From contig JAJRSP010000214.1 of assembly GCA_024278775.1 (NCBI GenBank), positions 1-33,873 on the forward strand: DNA of 33,873 nucleotides, given 5' to 3'. This DNA is from Planctomycetota bacterium. GTDB taxonomy: Bacteria; Planctomycetota; Phycisphaerae; UBA1845. The position numbers were made by a program, and so were the translations under genes. Shown one piece after another: positions 15,295 through 23,337 of this stretch (its first letter is position 1; every line of letters begins with the position of its first letter). The notes under the pieces were generated by a model. It was not told the DNA's origin. It did no database searches and worked only from the letters and a program-made list of their open reading frames with translations.

Positions 15295-16539
15295 TCAGTC
15301 GGACTCGGGCCAGTCTCGCGGTCCCGCACTTGTGACGTGTCCGTCCACGTTGATCGGGAACTCCTGTAGGTACTGCCGAACCGAATCGACGGACACGGCA
15401 TCAACATCAGCTAGCATCTGATCCACACTGCGCGGTGCGCCGAAATACTCCATATCATCCATGAGCTGCGTGAGCCGGTGATAGGGGGTCTCGCATTCAA
15501 CAGCGAGGCTGGTTCTTCGTTTATTTTTCACCCGATCCAACTCGTGCGGTTCCACGCCATCGTGGCACAGGTGGTGGGCTTCCTGTCTCATGGCGTCGAC
15601 TAGCTTCTCGATGCGCATCGGCTGACAGGTGCCGTAAAGCATGAGCGCACCGCAATCGGTGTACTCCATGTGGTAGACACCGGCACGCGGAGAAATCCCT
15701 TTTTGAATAATGTTCCAATAGAATCGAGAGTTGTCGTCGCCGAGAATCGTAGCGATCGCCGCGGCCGTTTCCGCGAGCGGGTGGCCGGCACCCACCGATG
15801 GATAGGTCAATGCGACAAGCTGCTGGTGGAATCGGTCGAGTGGGAGTTTATCCACGCCGCCGCACAGAGTAGGCGTTTGTCGTCCATCGTTCAGGCCTGA
15901 GGCCACCCAATCACCGCAAAGGTCTTCGACAGTGGCCATGACCGCCTTCGGCTCGACCTTGCCCGCGACGACGCAGGTCATCAGGTCGGACGCATATCGT
16001 CTCTGGAAATAGGCCCAAAGCTGATCGCGAGTCAGAGCGGAGACGGTCTTGTCGTATCCAAGTATGGGCCAGGCGAGCGGGTGTCCGGCAAAAATCTTTT
16101 CCTGAAGAAAATCAAATGCGAGGTGTTCGAGGCTGTCCTTGGCCATCGCGATCTCTTCCAGGATGACGTTCTTCTCCATGTCGAACTCGTCGGGTGGCAG
16201 TGTGGAACGGAGCATGTCCGTGAGTAATTCAAGCTGCTTGTCGATGTCGGCGTGGCGCACCCAGCCGTAATACACCGTCCGATCTTCGCTCGTGAAGGCG
16301 TTGTAGCTGCTTCCCATTTTGTCAAAGTCGACGGTGATGTCTCGCCAGCTTCGCTTCTTGGTGCCTTTGAACATCATGTGCTCAAGAAAATGAGAGATCC
16401 CGGCCAACTCAGGTGTTTCGTCGCGGGCACCCGTGCGTACGAGAAAGCCGGCCGCGGCGCTTCGCACATCCGGCATGGTCTCAATCACGATCTTCAGACC
16501 GTTGTCAAGCGTATGGACTGTGTACGGGTCTGTTACCAT
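15295..16539 (-). CDS. M16 zinc peptidase, catalytically active subunit
   Basis: Inverzincin metallopeptidase of 414 residues related to mitochondrial processing peptidase beta and PqqL/YmxG-type enzymes. The zinc site is complete: HFLEH (His50, Glu53, His54) plus the distal Glu in NVILEEIAMAKD (about 128-129). Two M16 half-domains are present: about 1-200, then a C-terminal half starting near 210. It lies 38 nt downstream of a second M16 gene that has lost its zinc site, the usual arrangement of a bacterial M16B heterodimer in which the partner supplies substrate-binding residues. No signal peptide is seen at this start, so cytoplasmic location is likely. Ribosome binding site GGAAGAG. The natural substrate is unknown, probably short unfolded peptides. 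Confidence 0.92.
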   Translation of the reverse strand: MVTDPYTVHTLDNGLKIVIETMPDVRSAAAGFLVRTGARDETPELAGISHFLEHMMFKGTKKRSWRDITVDFDKMGSSYNAFTSEDRTVYYGWVRHADIDKQLELLTDMLRSTLPPDEFDMEKNVILEEIAMAKDSLEHLAFDFLQEKIFAGHPLAWPILGYDKTVSALTRDQLWAYFQRRYASDLMTCVVAGKVEPKAVMATVEDLCGDWVASGLNDGRQTPTLCGGVDKLPLDRFHQQLVALTYPSVGAGHPLAETAAAIATILGDDNSRFYWNIIQKGISPRAGVYHMEYTDCGALMLYGTCQPMRIEKLVDAMRQEAHHLCHDGVEPHELDRVKNKRRTSLAVECETPYHRLTQLMDDMEYFGAPRSVDQMLADVDAVSVDSVRQYLQEFPINVDGHVTSAGPRDWPESD

Positions 16540-16577
16540 AGTCGTTGGTTCTCTTCCATCGCGTATTCCTACTCATC

Positions 16578-17840
16578 TTATGCGGTGCCGTTGGTTTCGG
16601 TTGCGGCCGCCTTTGCTAGCGGTCGTGGGCCGAGTGTCACTACGGAGAGCCGATCTCGTGGGTAATCCGCCAAGTAGGTCTTGACCATGTCGACAGTGAC
16701 CGCCGACACCTTGGCGATTTTTTCTTCGTTGGGGATGGGGCGACCGAAGAAAAACAAATCGTTCGCCAGTTCTGTGCCACGCGCCCGGGTGCTGTCGCCG
16801 CGGGTTTCTCGATTGGCGACGATCCCTGTGATCGCCCGATCCAGTTCCTCTTGGTCAAGGTCGTCGGAGAGACGGTCGACCTCGGCCAGCAGCGTCACAA
16901 AGGTCTCGTCGCATCGGTCTGGGGTCGTGGAAGCGCCAAGGAAGATAGTCCCCAAACCTCGCGGCGTGTCCTGCCAGGCACCGACCCAATACACCAGGCC
17001 TCGTTTTTCCCGAACTTCGGTGAAGAGACGTCCGCTCATACCGCCCGAGAGCACGCCGAGCAGAACTTGCTGAGTGGGGAAGTCTTGGTGCGTGGCATCG
17101 ACCCCCGGAAAGCATAACGAGATTTGCTCCTGCTCGAGGTCTTTATGATGGTGGGTGGCACCGGGGGAAAACCGGGCATCGATGGGTTCACGGTGGCCGG
17201 GCCGGTCGGTGCCGAACCCGTCAAAATGATTCTGGAGCACCTCGGCCACCCGCTTCGGCTCTATCGGGCCGGCCACAGACACAAGCATGGCTCCGGCATG
17301 AAAGTGAGTTGTCCAGTGTTCGACCAGGTGTTTGCGGGTGATGGTGTTGAGTGCTGCCTCGATGCCCAGTGGGTGACGCCCGAGAATTGGTCCGTACGTC
17401 TGCCGGCTGATGATCCGGTCCGTGAGCCCCTGGGCATCATCTTCCAGGGCGATGAGTTCTTGTCTGGCAAGATCGACGTTCGCCCGGACGGCCTCTTCAG
17501 GAAAGGTAGCCGACCGGAGCATCTCTGCGTGCAGGGCTACCGCTTGTTCAAAGTGTTCCGGTAGCACCGTGCAGGTGAACGTGGTGGTTTCTCGGCCGGT
17601 GCCGCTGTTTCGCCCCGCGCCGATAGCGTCGAAGGCGTCGCTTAGTTCCTGCCCGGAATGTCGGTCGGTCCCCTTATCTAGTGTTTCCTCGACGAGACGC
17701 GCCAGGCCGAGGCGGTCTGCGGGGTCCGCACAGCAACCGGAGAGCATGCGAAGTTGAAAAGAAACCACGTGTCGTTTGGGAAGATGGACGACGCCGTATT
17801 CCAACCCGCAGGAGAGCGAATCGTGTGCGATGGTATCCAT
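16578..17840 (-). CDS. M16 peptidase family protein, inactive partner subunit
   Basis: A 420-residue M16B protein whose zinc motif is degenerate: the HxxEH position reads RLVEE (Arg48, Glu51, Glu52), so it cannot bind catalytic zinc. It keeps the Arg/Tyr substrate-binding signature of partner subunits (EVREKRGLVYWVGAW, about 276-290), which the active neighbour lacks in that form. It probably pairs with the active subunit encoded 38 nt downstream. The ATG at 17840 is chosen because AAGGAGG (complement of 17852-17858) precedes it; the open frame runs 39 codons further up but that part has no M16 similarity. Confidence 0.9.
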   Translation of the reverse strand: MDTIAHDSLSCGLEYGVVHLPKRHVVSFQLRMLSGCCADPADRLGLARLVEETLDKGTDRHSGQELSDAFDAIGAGRNSGTGRETTTFTCTVLPEHFEQAVALHAEMLRSATFPEEAVRANVDLARQELIALEDDAQGLTDRIISRQTYGPILGRHPLGIEAALNTITRKHLVEHWTTHFHAGAMLVSVAGPIEPKRVAEVLQNHFDGFGTDRPGHREPIDARFSPGATHHHKDLEQEQISLCFPGVDATHQDFPTQQVLLGVLSGGMSGRLFTEVREKRGLVYWVGAWQDTPRGLGTIFLGASTTPDRCDETFVTLLAEVDRLSDDLDQEELDRAITGIVANRETRGDSTRARGTELANDLFFFGRPIPNEEKIAKVSAVTVDMVKTYLADYPRDRLSVVTLGPRPLAKAAATETNGTA

Positions 17841-17928
17841 GTACTTCGTGCCCTCCTTGGGCCACAGCGACGGTAATGACCATGCGTCGACGACTCTTCC
17901 GTGTCGTGGAACGACGCAAGCCCACAAG

Positions 17929-17957
17929 AGCGTAGACCCCTTTTTGGATCGACGCAA
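17929..17957 (-). promoter_or_regulatory. Possible promoter of the M16 operon
   Basis: On the minus strand TTGCGT (17952-17957), a 17-nt spacer, TACGCT (17929-17934). It lies about 90 nt before the ATG of the first M16 gene. Moderate matches only. Confidence 0.35.
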
Positions 17958-18055
17958 CCGACTTGAGTCGGGTCGCGTGGCGGTGGGTGTGTGGCACTAT
18001 TGGCGGCTTGGCGTTGGCGGGGGACCTGTCTGCGTGCGTACTCGCACAGGCAGGC

Positions 18056-18157
18056 GGACTTTGCATGCAAGATCCCGTTCGCCACCCGAATCATTACTGT
18101 TTTCGTTGTCGCTAGATTCTGCTCTCTAACCGTATCATTATCGCTTCCGTTTTCGTC
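18056..18157 (-). repeat. Copy B of the dispersed element, with an internal duplication
   Basis: Read on the minus strand, the first core at 18157-18130 matches copy A (2221-2248) at 25 of 28 positions. A second ACGAAAAC core at 18106-18099 is followed by a 41-nt block (18096-18056) that matches 2238-2278 at 33 of 41. The two half-matches are separated by about 23 nt containing a stop codon for the first ATG. It begins GGAC and ends GTCC like copy A. It lies upstream of the M16 operon in the same orientation. Confidence 0.7.
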
Positions 18158-18164
18158 CCCCACC

Positions 18165-18182
18165 CTTTGCCTTGGGGCAAAG
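18165..18182. repeat. Perfect 7-bp hairpin
   Basis: CTTTGCC TTGG GGCAAAG, directly beside the TGGGGCACCCG motif (18185-18195) and about 80 nt beyond the GH26 stop on the minus strand. It has no T tract. It looks like a REP-type intergenic palindrome more than an intrinsic terminator. Confidence 0.5.
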
Positions 18183-18263
18183 AATGGGGCACCCGCCGAT
18201 CCCGTCTTGCACTCCGTGGCGCGAGCGTCTCTGGGGCTGGCCGGAGTGCTACTGGCCAAGTGC

Positions 18264-19229
18264 TCAGTGGGGGGACGCGAACGTATCGTTAAATGCTGCG
18301 AGCGATTCCGGGGACGAGTCGATACGCCAGTTCTGCTCGCCCTCTCTCTGCTTGTTGAGGTTAAACCACACCACGGCGCGAACGTCGGGGCGAGTGTTGA
18401 GGTACTGATATGCTTCGCGAATCCAAGTCGCTCGCTGTGGGGGCTTTCCGGTCGCACTGGCGAACTCGGCGATCATCAACGGTTTTTTCGGATAATGCTT
18501 GGTGAGGTCGTTCAGCACTCCGTCGAACAGCGTCTCGAATGACTCCCACTTGTGCCATTGATCGTGGTGATCGCCGAAGTTGTAGCCGTCTACGCCTATC
18601 CAATCGACGTACTGGTCCCCGGGGTAGTACCGGTGCATGTCGTTGTCAGGCGTATCGGGGCAGCTCACGAGGTTCGGTGCCCACACCCATTCAACGTTCG
18701 TAGCTCCCGTTTCCTTGAAAACGCGATGGATGCGCCGCCACGCTTGGACATACGCCGTGGGATCGCGCGACCACGGAAACCAGTTCCCATTAAACTCGAA
18801 GCCGAATCGCCACAGCACACGTACACCGTGTTCCTTTGCGGCCTGTGCCCACGCTCGAAAATCATTGTCATACTGACCGGCGATGATGGAGGCCAACTCC
18901 GCCTGCTGGTGGTGCCAGTGGTAGAGTTCCAAGGAGACAATGGGCGTGGCCCCATGATCGACGATGCACTGAATGGGTTGGCATGGGTAGGGACGCTGCA
19001 AATCACGGTAGAACATGATGTAGTCCGGCCCTGTGGTCAGCCGTGATAGGGTCTCGGTGATCTGATCGCAGTACTTTCGTGACCAGAGGATCTGATAGAG
19101 GCCCCATTCAAGTCTCCTGCTTCGTTGGGCGGCCTGACGTTGGGGAAGCGCCATACCCACGAGTGTGGCGACGCCTATCGCACCGGCGATGACCAGGTGC
19201 GGAGTGTATTGAAAGTGGAAAGTTTTCAT
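18264..19229 (-). CDS. GH26-type glycoside hydrolase (beta-mannanase-like)
   Basis: A 321-residue secreted or membrane-anchored glycosidase with an N-terminal hydrophobic segment (about 10-28, LVIAGAIGVATLVGMALP). The fold and motifs fit GH26 (clan A): acid/base Glu145 in RFGFEFNGNWFPW and nucleophile Glu255 in MIAEFAS, plus the strand WVWAPN (181-186). The residue before the acid/base Glu is Phe where well-studied GH26 mannanases have His. Likely substrates are beta-mannan, mixed-linkage glucan or a self-made polysaccharide. It lies directly after the O-antigen ligase gene on the same strand, suggesting a role in trimming or releasing a surface glycan (inference). No clear ribosome binding site. 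Confidence 0.8.
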   Translation of the reverse strand: MKTFHFQYTPHLVIAGAIGVATLVGMALPQRQAAQRSRRLEWGLYQILWSRKYCDQITETLSRLTTGPDYIMFYRDLQRPYPCQPIQCIVDHGATPIVSLELYHWHHQQAELASIIAGQYDNDFRAWAQAAKEHGVRVLWRFGFEFNGNWFPWSRDPTAYVQAWRRIHRVFKETGATNVEWVWAPNLVSCPDTPDNDMHRYYPGDQYVDWIGVDGYNFGDHHDQWHKWESFETLFDGVLNDLTKHYPKKPLMIAEFASATGKPPQRATWIREAYQYLNTRPDVRAVVWFNLNKQREGEQNWRIDSSPESLAAFNDTFASPH

Positions 19230-19284
19230 CGCGTCACAATGCTTGCGGCCCAGCGGTCAGGTGACGAGGCCAGTGTATGACCAC

Positions 19285-19313
19285 TTTCTACCCCCGGCAA
19301 ACTGCCGACACAA
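19285..19313 (-). promoter_or_regulatory. Possible promoter of the GH26 gene
   Basis: On the minus strand TTGTGT (19308-19313), a 17-nt spacer, TAGAAA (19285-19290). The spacer contains a short perfect hairpin (CGGCA GTT TGCCG). Confidence 0.4.
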
Positions 19314-19410
19314 TCATACGAACGCTGGCAAGCGGAATGGACGTTGGTGAGGTGTCTATCCGTGCTAACCACCGGATGGGGGCAGGGGCAGCGTGATGTC
19401 GAGAGGGTTT

Positions 19411-19446
19411 CCGTGGGCGGCGTCCCGCAGCGGGGCTGACCCACGG
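19411..19446 (-). terminator. Hairpin downstream of the O-antigen ligase gene
   Basis: An outer stem CCGTGGG/CCCACGG (19411-19417 with 19440-19446) encloses a second stem of five pairs. It lies 45 nt after the stop codon on the minus strand. No T tract follows, so an intrinsic terminator is only possible. Confidence 0.35.
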
Positions 19447-19490
19447 CTACTATCCGCTCAGACATTCAGGCTGCAACAGGGGGAAGGCCA

Positions 19491-22400
19491 TCAGGAAGCA
19501 TCAGGAGACGACCTGAAGCTCCCGGGAGCGTCCCGGGGAGCCTCTTGCAACTTCCATTTGGACCACAGGGCATCGAGCGGCTTGGAGTGAGGCCGTTGCT
19601 GACGGGCGATAGAGAGAAACTGCTTGGCGTCCTCCAGCGGAAGGCCTCGCGACACGGCAATCTCCAGGTGGTTGGCGGCCTCGTCCAGTGCTCCGGCGTG
19701 GAAGGCCATGTCTGCAGCCAGGCGATGTGCGAGCGGGTCGCCGGGGTTTAGCACCAATGCCCGTTGGTTCCAGGTGAGCATCTTCGGGAAGAGTTCATCC
19801 ACCGGTTTACGGAGTAACTGACCCTCACGGCGGGCCAAGAGAGATTCGCAAAGCCGGCGGTATCGCGCCCCAAGCTCCGAGCGAACCGCATCTTCTGACG
19901 TGCCGGGTGGGGCCTCTTCCTTTAGCAGCACGACCGCGGCCGTTTCGTTGTCGGCGGCGAGCAAGTACGGGATAAGCCGTCGGTTCACCGTGTCCACCAA
20001 CTCTCGCCCCGGTTGTGAAGGCGGTGCCGCCGCGATGGATTTTTGCGCCGCATCGATGGCTTCATTCGCCTGGAGGGGGTTATCGAAAAATCGACAGTCG
20101 GCCAGCTCTGCCCACGCGCTGGCGAGAGAAAGGGATCGTGTTGAGTCGGCGGTGCCGTAGGTCTGAACGGCAAGTTCGAGTGCGCTGCGTGCTTTGCTAT
20201 AATCGCCTCGAAGGAACCAGACCGTCGCCGCGAGCCGCAATCGTTCGGGGGTCCACGGTTCGTCGATCACCAGTTCCTGCATCGCCTTCTCCGACCCGGA
20301 TACGGCGCGAACGACTTTTTCGACGAGTGGGCGGAGTGCGTCGTCGAAGTTGGGACGTGTAGAGAGCGTCTCCAGGAAACGCACGTATTCCGATCCGATA
20401 CGGTGATGGCGTAACGGACGCGCGAGAATATTAAGTATCCTGGTAAGATCGGCGTGCTCTTGGATGGCGATCACATAGTTGAGCGCGATCGTGGTGTCGA
20501 AAGGTTGTCGGCGCAATTCTCGTTCCGCCGCGGCCGCGGCGCTTTTGAGAAATTGCCCGTGGCGTTCCTGCGCTTGAGCCAGCGTGGTTTCGTCTGGGGT
20601 GGTACCGGTTAACGCGGCTCGGAGGCGTAACAGCCCGTTGGCGTTTGTGGCCTCAGTGATATTGATGAGGTACTCGATGTGCCCGTGATTGAGGTAGCCC
20701 GGTGAACGCTCGATGAGCATTTTGAGCGCTCCGGCGGCGGCCTGGCAGTTTTCGTTACTCTTCGTGTAGTCATCGTGAGCCAACGCGGCGAGCCGCGTCT
20801 TGATCGGGGTTGCGGATAGGGCTCGCTGCTCACGGTCCATCGCACGTCGTTGATCCATTTGTGCGGCTCGAAGGTGGGCCTCGCTGAGTCGAAAGAGATT
20901 CGTAAGGGCTCGCTGCGGATTGAGCCGGGTGGTGGCGAGGGCCGCGTACTTGATAGCGGAATCGGCATCACCCTTGGCGAAAGCGGCTTCGGCCTCAAAC
21001 CCGTGTCTGGCGGCCGACCAGTCTTGTTGGCTCATCGCGAGCGTGGCCAGCCCGAAGAGCAATGCCGTGGCACCGGTGCAGATGCGGCCACGACGATGAG
21101 CTGTCCATCGCCATGCCGTGCCGCCCACGCTTCGTACGCTACACGCCCAAATCAGACCGATCAGCGTGTAGTAGATCGTGGGCACGCCCGACACGCGCAG
21201 ACCGACGCCGGCACATTCCTCCGCGATCAACGCCGCCAGGGAACTCATGAGCCCGATCAGACACCACCGTGACCCTCTTGTTTCGCAGGTTAGTAGGGCC
21301 GCATGTCCCGCGGCAAACGTGAACCCCAGTGCCGCGAGTAGCAGGGCGAGCCCGACGGCACCGAGGTCGGCCAGCACCTCCAACCACTCACTGTGCGCGT
21401 GGGCGATGCGCGTGATGAATACTTCGGGATCGTCCAGCACGTCGTCCACCGCGTAACTGTCGGCTTTGAGCACGTACCCGCCTTGGCCGTGACCGGTGAG
21501 CGGATGCTCACGAAACATGCGCCACGCGTAGGACCACGAGTAGGTGCGGAATCGAAGCGTCGTGCTACGTCCGGTTGGAGACGGAGCGTGGGCTTGTGAC
21601 GAAAAGTACAGCCAACCTCCGGCTGCTACCGCCAATGTGAGAACCACCGGGATCAGTTTTGCACGACCGTGTCCGGCGAAAAACCACATGACGAGCAGAC
21701 CAAACACGAGCCCGACCATGGCACCGCGTGTGTCCGCCAGGGTAAATGCCCAAGACGCCAGGGCGAGTGTTGTGCCGCCCAGTGCGAATAGAACAATTAG
21801 CCTTGAGCGACGTGAGCCCGTGTCCGCGGGACCTATGTTTTCAATAAGCAGCGCCAGCGAGAGGAGCATACCGGGGATCAAACAGGCCGCGAGAAACTGC
21901 GGGTTGCCAAACGGAAACTTAGCACGAATCACCGGATTGCGACCGTAGAAGTATACAATCGCCACCGCCGCCGTGACTCCGGCTACGACCACCAGGATTC
22001 GAGAACCCAGTTTCGCGGCCGGTGCAGTCAACCCGGCACCCAGCGATAATGACCATAGAAAGTGAATCACTAACAAGACCGATCCGCCCGTCGCAAGCGC
22101 AGGCGCGGCCGACCAACGGCTGCTGGCGAATGACCAGAGCAGGAATAACAAGACGAGCAGTTTAGCCGCGACGAGCGGGTTCCAGTGACGTTTTTCCCGT
22201 TCATGTATGGTGTCGACGACGTCGATTACTGTGCCGTCGTCGGCTTCTTCCTCGCTCTGCCGTCCCACGAGCAGGGCAATCCCCAACGCCGTGACCGCGA
22301 GCCCGGAGCCGAGCCCGAGTATGTAGATTTTGACGCTGCCGGCGTTGATCGTCGGCCAGTCGTAATTGAGACAGAGCACCTGGACCAGCGCCCGCAGCAT

Positions 22401-22559
22401 CGATTGCTCATGCCAGGGGATCGCGCCGTCGACGAGCCGGGTCGATTCGGCCGCGCTAAGTAGTAGGGAGCCACCGGCGACGGTGATACCCAACAGGCAC
22501 AACATGGTGACCTGAAGCGGGCGAAGGGCGTTTGGTTCACGAATACGAACAACACTCAT
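19491..22559 (-). CDS. O-antigen ligase/polymerase family protein with long TPR-like C-terminus
   Basis: Large inner-membrane protein of 1022 residues. The N-terminal half (about 1-500) has about 10-12 hydrophobic helices and the Wzy_C/O-antigen ligase periplasmic loop, with RFRTYSWSYAWRMF followed by EHPLTGHGQGGYV (about 340-370). The C-terminal half (about 510-1010) is soluble and helical, with repeated Ala/Leu-rich helix pairs typical of TPR arrays (for example AAFAKGDADSAIKYAALATTR and HRLAADMAFHAGALDEAANH). Such proteins polymerise or transfer polysaccharide onto lipid or protein carriers; the TPR part may bind a partner. No Shine-Dalgarno sequence precedes the ATG. The GH26 gene follows downstream and a GDP-fucose synthase-like gene lies about 7 kb away, fitting surface glycan assembly. 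Confidence 0.87.
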   Translation of the reverse strand: MSVVRIREPNALRPLQVTMLCLLGITVAGGSLLLSAAESTRLVDGAIPWHEQSMLRALVQVLCLNYDWPTINAGSVKIYILGLGSGLAVTALGIALLVGRQSEEEADDGTVIDVVDTIHEREKRHWNPLVAAKLLVLLFLLWSFASSRWSAAPALATGGSVLLVIHFLWSLSLGAGLTAPAAKLGSRILVVVAGVTAAVAIVYFYGRNPVIRAKFPFGNPQFLAACLIPGMLLSLALLIENIGPADTGSRRSRLIVLFALGGTTLALASWAFTLADTRGAMVGLVFGLLVMWFFAGHGRAKLIPVVLTLAVAAGGWLYFSSQAHAPSPTGRSTTLRFRTYSWSYAWRMFREHPLTGHGQGGYVLKADSYAVDDVLDDPEVFITRIAHAHSEWLEVLADLGAVGLALLLAALGFTFAAGHAALLTCETRGSRWCLIGLMSSLAALIAEECAGVGLRVSGVPTIYYTLIGLIWACSVRSVGGTAWRWTAHRRGRICTGATALLFGLATLAMSQQDWSAARHGFEAEAAFAKGDADSAIKYAALATTRLNPQRALTNLFRLSEAHLRAAQMDQRRAMDREQRALSATPIKTRLAALAHDDYTKSNENCQAAAGALKMLIERSPGYLNHGHIEYLINITEATNANGLLRLRAALTGTTPDETTLAQAQERHGQFLKSAAAAAERELRRQPFDTTIALNYVIAIQEHADLTRILNILARPLRHHRIGSEYVRFLETLSTRPNFDDALRPLVEKVVRAVSGSEKAMQELVIDEPWTPERLRLAATVWFLRGDYSKARSALELAVQTYGTADSTRSLSLASAWAELADCRFFDNPLQANEAIDAAQKSIAAAPPSQPGRELVDTVNRRLIPYLLAADNETAAVVLLKEEAPPGTSEDAVRSELGARYRRLCESLLARREGQLLRKPVDELFPKMLTWNQRALVLNPGDPLAHRLAADMAFHAGALDEAANHLEIAVSRGLPLEDAKQFLSIARQQRPHSKPLDALWSKWKLQEAPRDAPGSFRSSPDAS

Positions 22560-22592
22560 GAGTACATCGTTGGGCTCGGGTGATCCATCCGG

Positions 22593-22622
22593 TTATTACT
22601 CATACGATCGACTGCAAGTAAA
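22593..22622 (-). promoter_or_regulatory. Possible promoter of the O-antigen ligase gene
   Basis: On the minus strand TTTACT (22617-22622), an 18-nt spacer, TAATAA (22593-22598). About 33 nt upstream of the ATG. Weak to moderate match. Confidence 0.3.
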
Positions 22623-22629
22623 GTTTTGG

Positions 22630-22643
22630 CGTACCTTGGTACG
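22630..22643 (-). terminator. Short hairpin after the PduO-type gene
   Basis: CGTACC AA GGTACG on the minus strand, 9-22 nt after the stop codon of the adenosyltransferase gene, followed by CCAAAACTTTAC. The two-base loop is too tight for a good terminator, so the role is uncertain. Confidence 0.25.
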
Positions 22644-22651
22644 GGGATATT

Positions 22652-23197
22652 CTAGGCATCGGCACCGGTCCAAGGAACATCCGGCATACCGGCTCGATGG
22701 TTTGCCAGCCGTGCCAGGGCGAACAACAAATCTCCGAGTCGGTTCAAATAGACCATGATGGCATTACGCACCGGTTCCTTGGCAGCGAGTTCGACGGTGG
22801 CTCGTTCGGCTCGTCGGCATACGGTACGCGCAAGATGAAGGTGGGCCGCGGTCGGGCTGCCGCCCGGAAGGATGAACTGTGTCAGCGGCGGACATTCCTC
22901 GTCGGACCGGTCGATCAACCCCTCCAACGCGGCGATGCGGTCTTCGGCAAGTTGTGTCCTAGGCTGCGCCGTGCTCGGCGTGGCGAGTTCGGCCCCCACG
23001 ACAAAAAGTTCCGATTGGATTTGTTGGAGAAACGCCTTGATCTCGGCGTCTTCGCAAGTGCCAACGGCCACCCCCAACGCCGCGTTGAGTTCATCCACAC
23101 AGCCGTAGGCGACCACGCGCAGGTCGGTCTTGGAAACCCGACTTCCCCCGAAGAGTGAAGTCGAGCCGTCATCACCCACTTTGGTATAGAGTTTCAT
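22652..23197 (-). CDS. pduO: PduO-type cob(I)alamin adenosyltransferase
   Basis: Transfers the adenosyl group of ATP to cob(I)alamin, giving adenosylcobalamin for B12-dependent enzymes. 181 residues, normal for the PduO/MMAB family and unlike the CobA family. Visible family features: the N-terminal ATP loop MKLYTKVGDDGSTSLFGG, VDELNAALG (about 34-42), FILPGG, and the CRRAER motif followed by YLNRLGDLLFALAR. The ATG is preceded by GAGG at about 10 nt. It is third in line after trpG and purH on the minus strand, but a 140-nt gap with a small inverted repeat separates it from purH, so it may have its own promoter. No cobalamin riboswitch is seen in that gap. Confidence 0.93.
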   Translation of the reverse strand: MKLYTKVGDDGSTSLFGGSRVSKTDLRVVAYGCVDELNAALGVAVGTCEDAEIKAFLQQIQSELFVVGAELATPSTAQPRTQLAEDRIAALEGLIDRSDEECPPLTQFILPGGSPTAAHLHLARTVCRRAERATVELAAKEPVRNAIMVYLNRLGDLLFALARLANHRAGMPDVPWTGADA

Positions 23198-23337
23198 GTT
23201 TCTGAGACCTCACGAGTGCTTGCATCGATCGTCCGCCGGAAAGCTCGCGTTTGCCATTCATACAATCCGTAGGGCATGCTATCGGTATGCCGGAACGTCT
23301 CACACACGCCTTCCATCACACCAGGTACGCGATGGTT

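Larger units (their letters stand above)
17841..18263. other. 423-nt gene-free region with repeats and a possible promoter
   Basis: Between the GH26 gene and the M16 operon, both on the minus strand. It holds a short perfect hairpin (CCGACT TG AGTCGG, 17958-17971), a larger GC hairpin near 18026-18055, the duplicated dispersed element (18056-18157), a 7-bp hairpin at 18165-18182 and a TGGGGCACCCG motif. Long open frames crossing it overlap real genes and show no recognisable protein. Confidence 0.6.

Noticed and set aside
17678..18457. 259-codon minus-strand frame spanning the dispersed element, the M16 start and the GH26 end
   Set aside because: Overlaps two real genes in another frame; only about 13 codons have any counterpart (copy A), and the rest looks like out-of-frame translation.
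23198..23337. Cobalamin riboswitch upstream of the PduO-type gene
   Set aside because: I see no B12-box-like conserved string in the 140-nt gap, only a small GGCAT/ATGCC inverted repeat.
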